This document shows, piece after piece, positions 57,140-64,000 of a stretch of DNA of 64,000 nt; within the stretch, counting starts at the first letter, position 1; each line of letters begins with the position of its first letter. The position numbers and the translations under genes were made by a program. The stretch is taken from positions 124,001 to 188,000 of the forward strand of contig CM066302.1 in the NCBI GenBank assembly GCA_033807695.1. The letters are read 5' to 3'. The stretch comes from Daedaleopsis sinensis (taxonomy: Eukaryota; Basidiomycota; Agaricomycetes; Polyporales; Polyporaceae). The notes under the pieces were generated by a model, which was given only the letters and a program-made list of their open reading frames with translations, searched no databases and was not told where the DNA came from.

Positions 57140-58856
57140 TTATCGGCCGATCGCGTCTATCTGTAAAACAGTGACATGGGGTGTTCTCTACTAGTGGACT
57201 GTAATGGGGGGGAGGGGGGCTTATTTCCGGCGAGCTACTTGGCCGGAGGTCTGACACCTGTAGTCGTATTGATGCTCAAAAACCAATCTTTTAGTTCCTT
57301 CCTCTTTTATCATCCTCACGAACTTGGTTCAAGTTGTGTACCTGGGCGCACACCGCAAATCAAGCCCTGTCTCTTGATGTCAGCTATCTCGGTCTCCGGA
57401 TGAGCCTCGATCCCACTCGTCCCCGGGCCACCTCAAAAGCACGTTGCCGCGCGGCCCTTGACCACGATCTCGTGTCGTAGGTCTACTACATTACTTAGAT
57501 CCAGCCAGCTCTCCCTGTTCGGACAATATGCACTCTCTTTCTTGCCGCGAACGCAGCCGGAAGTGTCGCGGCCCTCGCAATGCGGAGTAACACGAGGCTG
57601 TCACTACTAGTTACTGGCCGAGAACAGTGTCAGCCTTCAAAGCTTCAACCTTCAATTCAAACCTTCAAGCTAAGCTTAAGTTCAACGTTCAACGTCAACG
57701 TTCAACCTTCATGATTAGCTTCAAAGCTCAGATCTCAGATCTCAGACGCTGTCCCTACGTAACTAGTAGTACTGCAAGTACGAGCGGCTAAGCTACTGGC
57801 TACCACGGCGGGGACTAGTAGGTACCCCTTCTCGTCCTCATTAGACATCTCCCTCGAGCTCGAGCTCCGGACGCTCCCAGAGTGTGTTGCACACTCCGCA
57901 TCGAATGCGCTAAGTATCGCGCCGATCCGACGAGGTCGCACAAGTCGCGTTTGCAGCGATTCTATGGGCACTGGAGGTGAGTCCGCTCTGTCGTCCGAAC
58001 GATGACCCGCTGAGAAATACGTCATGTACAGTGACCATGAGTCAGACCGTGCTCGACGCGTTCTCAGGCTCGGAAGACTACTTCGAAAATCGGCTCAATG
58101 GGCAGGCAGCCTGTCTAGCTAAATGCATCTGAGGCGAACTGGCGATAGCCAGTTCCGGGCACCACGTGCAACCATGCTCGACAAACGTGCCGCACGCACC
58201 TCGACCATGTCCGGGCCGTAGAACATAGGATACACGCCGTTGGTGCGGGTGGCAGGTGGAACCAGGGCCGAACTTACGAAGCATGCCCTGCCGCACCCCG
58301 GACAGCAGTTCGTCCGGCACAGGCACACTCTGAGTGCATAGTACGACGTCATGCAGGAGTCAAAATGCTGCGTACAGTCGCGCGAAATGGCTTACCTACC
58401 GACAGAGTACCGAATGCGGCCAGACTTTTGCCCCGCGTCGTCTCCGATGTACCAGCACCCACGTCTTGTTCAGGGAACGCCGCCGCCGTCCGCGGAGAAG
58501 GCTTTGCGACTTCCCTTCCGCGAGTTCTAGGATAGAATCCAGTTAGAAGTTATAGGAGACGTATGGAACTAGTAAGACAATGCTACGTGCCTCGGGATCT
58601 TGTTTGGATCTCGGAGCGCGAGGCTATGAGCCGCGGGACCGGACTCTGGAGAAAGTCGCGATGGGTCACGCGAGGCCAGTCGATGTAGGGGACTGGTACA
58701 TGCATAAATGGAACACTAGTAGTACACTGTACAGGTCCTAGGTGCGTGAAAACCTCTCCGGGAGGAAAAAGCTACCAGAAGATGTGCAGAGACCTCGACG
58801 GTGGATGAAGAGAACCAGGTCGGCATCGAGAAGGAGGAAACCCCATCGACGCAATG
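57140..58856. other. Intergenic region H5 to F-box gene
   Basis: Contains TTCAA-rich low-complexity DNA (57630-57720) and a CAGATCT doublet. A minus-strand frame near 58130-58320 with PPATRTNGVYPMFYGPDMVE looks protein-like but could not be extended. No gene is claimed. Confidence 0.4.
57630..57745. repeat. CTTCAA/GTTCAACGT low-complexity block
   Basis: Alternating CTTCAAAGC, CTTCAACC, GTTCAACGTTCAACGTCAACG and AGCTTCAAAGCTCAGATCTCAGATCTCAGA. It belongs with the other GTTGAACG-type strings scattered in intergenic DNA of this window. Confidence 0.7.
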
Positions 58857-61379
58857 TTAAACCGTCCAAGCGCTCCGCGGGAACCGCATCGTACCTTCCT
58901 TCCGATCCCCCGTCAAGTCTTCGAGGCCGATTGCAACGGCATCGCACTCCTCGCTGGTGAGGCGGGCTTCGTACAGTACTACGCACGGGCGCATGGGCTC
59001 GGGAGAGTCGGCTGATGGTAGAATGTCTTCGTCGTGTATGCCTCCGTAGGGATGCCTGTATTGGGTCAGATGAGTTCAAGCTTGTGGTCAACGTGACCAA
59101 CGACTCACTCTATTTCAAAATGCTCCTGAAGGTCTGCAAGGCGATAAGCCATATCTGCCCTTGGCCACGGGCACACTCGGCACGTCCAACGTTCATTCCA
59201 GTCCGTCTGCGATGCAGTCGCTACCAGCGCTTTGTACTCGAGGCGTTTGACCTTGTCCACAACCTGAGCGCATACCTTACGCCAGAGAACGCGGCGGCCG
59301 CCGTGCACTGCGAAAACGTGGTGAACCTATAGTATGAAGACGTCGGTCAAAATGATACAGCAAGGGAGAGGCTCAAACGCACCGCGCGGCGCCAGTCCAT
59401 GACTACCATAGCCTTCCCGGTAACGCTGCACCAGCCGCACGCAAAACGCGCACGCTCTACAACCGCCTTCGACGTTGCTGAGCCCATATCCAACCCACAA
59501 GCCTTCCATAGGGTGTCGACCAGGTCGGTGCAAGAGCGTAGACTGTCGCCGCACCAGGGTCTGAAGCCCCTCGAGTATACGACAAGAGCATCTTCAATCG
59601 TCGGGGGTCCACCGGTCACTAGTGGCGAGTAACGCCCGTTAAGCCATGGGCAGCAATCAGGGGGATGGAGGGTGCGCCAGTTTGCGTCGAACTGATAGCA
59701 ACACGCATGCCTTTGTGCAGCGGTACCGGTGACGAGTTGGTCGCAAGAATTGCACCATAATAGCGCTCCAACGTGCTCGAGAGGTGAGGTGAGGGGCGTC
59801 GAGCGCGTTGTCATGCCGGAAGAAAGGGAAGAAGTCGCAGTGCCCGTGAGTAGAGGCAAGAGATCAAGGACGGCCTTCGCTCGGGCATTGCGCCACTCTT
59901 GGATACGCTTGGGGATAGCTGCGTTGTAACCGCTGGAGAAGATGTGGATTTCTCGTTCGAGCCCCACCATGTGGTAAATAGCAGGGAGATCAACCAGATC
60001 TAGAGCGCTCGGAAACACTTCCGGACCTGCGTATAGTGACGGGAGGCCCGGCCGATGATAGAAGAGGACTTCGTCGATGTTGTCCAGCCGAGTGAGCATA
60101 CAATTCACATAGAGTCGGCGTTTCTCGAACTCTCGCCTCTCGCGCAGAGACCCTTTGAGTAAGCGCATGACATTGATTTCCTCTGCGAACAAATGATAAG
60201 AACATGGCAAGTCTCGCACTGAGGAAAACGTCTAATGACCTTCGTCGTTCAAAGGCACCGGTTTCTGGACGAAATCACGGAGATTAGAAGGCAGTCCTTT
60301 GAGGTTGATACCGAGATTGTCCAGGTCAGAACCATAACCGTGGGCGTGGACAATCGCGTGGATGCTGTTAGAGAAGCCTGTTAGCAACTACATATCATGC
60401 GAACCCTGGCAGCAACTAACTTTTCGAAGCGCGCGTCCCTTATTTGCTGGAGGCGCTGGCGCTCTGCCTTCTCCGCATCTATCTCCCACTGCGCGCAGGC
60501 CATTGCAATCTATGAACGTGGATGTCAGATGAAGCAGGAAATCAAGCGATGTTGTGGAACTGACTAGGCGATGTTGTTGAGTTAGGTCACGCCTGTGTGC
60601 CACCACGTCCTTGCGGTTGATTGCGCCCTGAAGCAGCAGACTGAAGTCGTCCACGTCCGAGCGATGGAAGATGGCCTGATGAGTGTTCATGTCGCCTAGC
60701 TCGCCATTAGATCATGGTTGTTCTCAGGAATATACATTGCATACCGAGCTGACGCTTCTCGAAGAAGCATGGCAGGATCTTCTCAATCTCGCGACCGAAA
60801 CCCAACAGACCCTCCCTGGGATCTAAAGCGATAGTTCTGCGACAGATTCAGGATCAGCTGCAGTGGGAGGGTGCATCTGAAAGCGTACCGAACATCCTTG
60901 CATGGTGAACAGTAGCGCGCAGAAATATTCCACAGGGCCCTTGCGGTAGACTCATCCACTTGAAGACATCGCTGGCAATACTTATCAAAGCATAGCGACG
61001 CGTACTGACCCTCGCTCAGCCAGGGTGGACGTGGCGGAAGGCCTTCCACATTATCGCGGGCACGGGTCCAGGGAAAGGAGCTCGCTGAGCTCCTGAAGAA
61101 ATCATGGAACGCCTTTGACACCCTAGCAAGGTTGAGGAGGTCTTTTGGGGTGAGATAAGCGTATATCTAGAGGGCAAGGATAACGTGAGATGGATAGCGG
61201 ATACCAAATCGGGGTCATCAACACACCTCGTCCCGCAGCTCAGGCGGCAGCCTATCCCAATGACAAATGCGGTATTCGATGCAAGAGACCTCGTCACCAC
61301 CGACTAGACTTGTACGAGCCTTCTTTTTAGGCCTACGAGACTTCTTCCCACTCCCAGAGGATGGAGTTCCAGGAGCCAT
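58857..61379 (-). CDS. F-box protein, long basidiomycete type
   Basis: Starts MAPGTPSSGSGKKSRRPKKK. The F-box follows: WDRLPPELRDEV across an intron to YLTPKDLLNLARVSKAFHDF, then SSFPWTRARDNVEGLPPRPP with WLSEGQYASL and a Cys cluster (CFDKYCQRCL...CSPC). This is the usual N-terminal layout of long basidiomycete F-box proteins. Downstream are an FEKRRLYVNCMLTRLDNID segment, a Cys-rich WCNSCDQL...CCYQFDANW, the block VHHVFAVHGGRRVLWRKVCA, CRVCPWPRADMAYRLADLQE and, after a GTGAGT intron, HPYGGIHDEDILPSADSPEP with RSAWTV (stop 58857-58859). The F-box would bind SKP1 in an SCF ubiquitin ligase, with the rest selecting a target. A 21-nt gap at about 60213-60233 carries an in-frame stop, so either a tiny intron or a lesion is present. 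Confidence 0.7.
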
Positions 61380-61392
61380 CGGGAGTTGGGGA

Positions 61393-61562
61393 GCGTGAGC
61401 GGGTGAACGGGTGAGCGGGTGAACGGGTGAGCGGGCGAACGGGTGAACGGGTGAGCGGGTGAACGGGTGAGCGGGTGAACGGGTGAACGGGTGAACGGGT
61501 GAACGGGTGAACGGGTGAACGGGTGAACGGGTGAACGGGTGAACGGGTGAACGGGCGGGTGA
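61393..61562. repeat. 8-bp minisatellite GGGTGA(A/G)C
   Basis: About 21 copies of an 8-bp unit, GGGTGAAC alternating with GGGTGAGC in the first half and uniform GGGTGAAC in the second. It lies directly upstream of the F-box start codon (ATG at 61379), in its leader or promoter. Because 8 is not a multiple of 3, translated frames give a 24-nt VHPFTRSP-type repeat; these frames are not taken as genes. Confidence 0.9.
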
Positions 61563-61572
61563 GTGGTCCTGA

Positions 61573-62041
61573 GTGGAAGCGCAAGACGAAGCGAACCATA
61601 ATATAGTATTGTCTTTGGACAAAGGCCGACGCGCAATCCCTGACTCCTCGCGACAGAGACGCCGCTCCCTTTGTGGTGAAGAGGAGGGTCATGCTACTGC
61701 GAGTCACACTCGAGGCAAGGATAGTGATGCAATTCGCGCTGAAGACATCACGTCGTTGGTGCAGGAGACAGACAAAGCAACGAAGGAAGGTCAAAACGTG
61801 GATGGAGTGGAGCTAGCGAAGGTCGTACAACGTTTGCTGAGTCGATACTGTGCGGACAAGAGGGATCCGGAGAGCTTCGTTAGTCAAGACTCTCCAGTCT
61901 GCGAGTACAAAGTATACGTCGTCCTGCACATCCTGCACAAGTATTCCACCGCCCGAAGCCAAACAGATAGATGAATCGCATCGCGAAATCTTGGTCGGCA
62001 TCGTGGATATCGTGCACACTGCAACGTGTGAGCGCGCCTGA
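61573..62041 (+). CDS. Possible small orphan gene
   Basis: An open segment reads DAIRAEDITSLVQETDKATK and VDGVELAKVVQRLLSRYCAD. After a possible intron another frame gives PPPEAKQIDESHREILVGIV and ends DIVHTATCERA at 62041. Both are helical and protein-like but the splice is not determined. It is divergent to the F-box gene across the minisatellite. Confidence 0.3.
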
Positions 62042-63179
62042 TGCCTCGGGATCCAGTACCCGGAATCTCGATACCTGAGGCTAGCCACGAGGTTGATCTT
62101 CCCTTACAATACAGCTTGTGGCTGTGTTTGCGAAAGAGATGAGGGAGAAACCTGCCGCCCATGTGAGTTAGTGAGTAGGCTAGTTATAAGATTGAAAGGG
62201 CACACAATGATGACAGACTTGAACGGTAACGGTAAAGCCTTGTGATACGGTTGGTGCCCACATTCAGGGATTTGCAGCGTGGGCAGAGTCTCAATACTCA
62301 ACGGTACCACGTACAGGTTGGGCACACGATATTGGATGGTGTGGTCAAAAGCGAGAGAAACGAGCACGCTTTCGAGCGTTGCGCGGGCTGATATTGATAG
62401 TTGGTGGTACTGCCCTTAAGTACCCGGAGTATCTACCCGCTTTTGTAGCCGAACTGTTGACAGATAAACTGCGCTCTCATCGATAGGAAGCTATGGTCGG
62501 CTAGCCTGAGCCTAGTTAGAACTGGGCCCTGCTCGAAGAGGACATGAGACTGACAGAGCGCGGCAGATGGACTATGTGCTTACCAGAGTCATCGCGCTCC
62601 CGTAGGCCCCCAGCGAGGGGGTAAAGTTCATTGTGAACTGATATTGACTGGGAGCGCGAGGATGTATACATCTAGTCCATCTGCGCCTAGCCCGGACGAG
62701 GACGAGCGGAGCCGGAGAAGATGCTGCCGGGTGGATGGCGCGCGAGTACGCATGTCATCTCGTCGAGGCTGGTCGAGCTTGCGCGAGGCGGTCGTGATGG
62801 CGGGAGCGGGCATGTTCCCCGTATCTGTAACTCGAGTCTCGGGTAGTACTACTAGTCGCCTGAAGGTGGATGGATATGGCAATGCACATAGGGTTGAGTG
62901 GCCGCAGGGTGCACGGGATGGTCCAGCCCATTCAGTAACAATTCTCATTTTAGCTGCCCAATATGATTGACTAACGACCATTCTAGCGGCCAAATCGGAC
63001 TCGATCGAGCCGCACTTAGGCACATGTTCGTGTTCCGATCCGGCCCATCTGTACCGCCGCTATAGCGACTCGATCGGATGTCCCACCCGGAAGGGCGCAG
63101 CGGATAGCGGTATCCGATCCGACGTTGCCGCGCCGCTGTGTTTGCTGCTCGATCCGGACGCACGAGTCAATGCTAAAGC
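62042..63179. other. Region without a supported gene
   Basis: A minus-strand segment ending near 62100 (SVLVSLAFDHTIQYRVPNLY, LPTLQIPECGHQPYHKALPL) looks protein-like but is isolated. The 62640-62970 segment is open on both strands, and neither reading has a recognised domain. Confidence 0.35.
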
Positions 63180-63570
63180 GGTTCGATCGAGATCTATATA
63201 CGCTTACAAGGAATACCCTGCGGGCTCGTTTGTCGATACCATTAAGCTATCGCAATCAATAGCACCACCACTTCCACATCTGCGTGGTCAGATCCACCTT
63301 ACAGGAACCGCTCTGGCAGACCGATCGAGCTTAACATTCGCTCATCCGGGCAGTTCGATCCGGCGTGACAAGGCACCATCGTAGAGGCCGGATCGAGGTC
63401 CACGGTATCGCATCCGGGCGGTCAGATCCGGTGTAACAAGACACCATTGTAGAGGCCGGATCGAGTTTGTCGTTTCCATATCCGCACGGTTAGATCCAGT
63501 GTAACAAGGCGGCACTCTAGAGGTAGGATCGAACCGCGCGGTTTTCGTATCCGGGTGGTCAGATCCAATC
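63180..63570. repeat. Degenerate ~65-70-bp tandem repeat with GATC-rich motif
   Basis: The string (C/G)GGT(C/T)AGATCC(G/A)GTGTAACAAG followed by GTAGAGGCCGGATCGAG recurs at about 63355, 63418 and 63487, with partial units at 63285 and 63555. Single TTCGATCGAGAT motifs flank it at 63182 and 63918. It is probably a decayed repetitive element or satellite. Confidence 0.65.
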
Positions 63571-64000
63571 CGGCTTGTTCATTCCTGCAAAAGAAATACC
63601 TTTACAGCCATTGCCAGGGTCGAACCGCCACATTGCAGTCATTCAAGAGTGATACCCATATCAATCTTCCGACTAGGCTAGTAGGCTGTGTTTTAGTATA
63701 CAAGGTTGTAGGTATAAGTGCCAATCCCAAGTCACGAGATTATAACCACTTTCTGCATTCCACGCCTCTATGTAGGTTAAACCACTGATATTTGCTGCAC
63801 GCATTTGCGTCTAGAGGTATTGTTGCGTCACATGTTGTCGTTGTCAGTCAGATCCAATAAACAGTGTACCCGCTTTTGCGCATGGATCGAGACAGTCACA
63901 ATACGCGTATGCGCGGTTCGATCGAGATACATGTGTGCCTATTATTACTACACGATCTAGTGTTCCACGGTGCCGTAGTTGCATTCCGATCGGACCGGCC
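63571..64000. other. AT-richer end of window, no gene seen
   Basis: No supported coding segment. One GGTTCGATCGAGAT motif of the neighbouring repeat is present at about 63917. Confidence 0.4.

Noticed and set aside
61218..61794. Open frames with VHPFTRSP repeats in three phases
   Set aside because: An 8-bp repeat without stops is open in several phases; the same peptide in each phase is a by-product of the minisatellite.
1..64000. CRISPR arrays, rRNA operons, LTR retrotransposon gag-pol
   Set aside because: No regularly spaced direct repeats with unique spacers, no rRNA-like conserved blocks, and no protease/integrase/RT motif set were seen.

Overview
The window looks like nuclear DNA of an Agaricomycete (mushroom-forming basidiomycete). 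Coding regions are broken by many 45-65 nt introns with GT(A/G)NGT...YAG borders, and recognisable genes belong to fungal or basidiomycete-type families: a long F-box protein, a forkhead protein, a HAM1-like/DUF4449 remnant, a LINE reverse-transcriptase 3' end and a CACTA-type (tnp2/Plavaka-like) transposase. No bacterial features, rRNA, tRNA or CRISPR were recognised. Exon joins were made by eye from splice consensus and reading phase; no alignment or database search was possible.

Layout. 0-11.8 kb is gene-poor and full of wreckage: two copies of a LINE 3' end, a broken HAM1-like gene, a membrane-protein remnant, microsatellites and a minisatellite. 11.8-27.4 kb is a dense run of small intron-rich genes, mostly on +: a 163-aa orphan, a coiled-coil membrane protein (H1), WD40+TM protein W1, a divergent forkhead gene on -, membrane protein S1, WD40+TM protein W2, and helical proteins H2 and H3. 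27.4-32.5 kb is one apparently intact 12-exon transposase gene. By my reconstruction it encodes 1483 aa and starts with a ubiquitin-like domain ending in Gly-Gly. A 641-bp element with 42-bp terminal inverted repeats lies just downstream. 33.4-41.3 kb holds S2, with in-frame repeats, and a very long acidic low-complexity gene. 42-57 kb again holds small orphan genes (H4, T2, S3, W3, H6, T1, H5), interrupted by a nearly identical 1.2-kb inverted duplication (45757-46954 and 53048-54245). 58.8-61.4 kb is an F-box gene on -, with an 8-bp minisatellite upstream of its ATG. The last 2.5 kb is degenerate repeat.

The most notable pattern is a repeated assortment of gene classes. W is a WD40 protein with one C-terminal membrane helix (three copies). 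S proteins share a C-terminal domain around a PSWV motif (three copies). H proteins are alpha-helical or coiled-coil, some with membrane tails (six). W genes sit next to S and/or H genes each time. This suggests a lineage-specific module, probably acting at a membrane. The function is unknown and the link between classes is an inference from position only.
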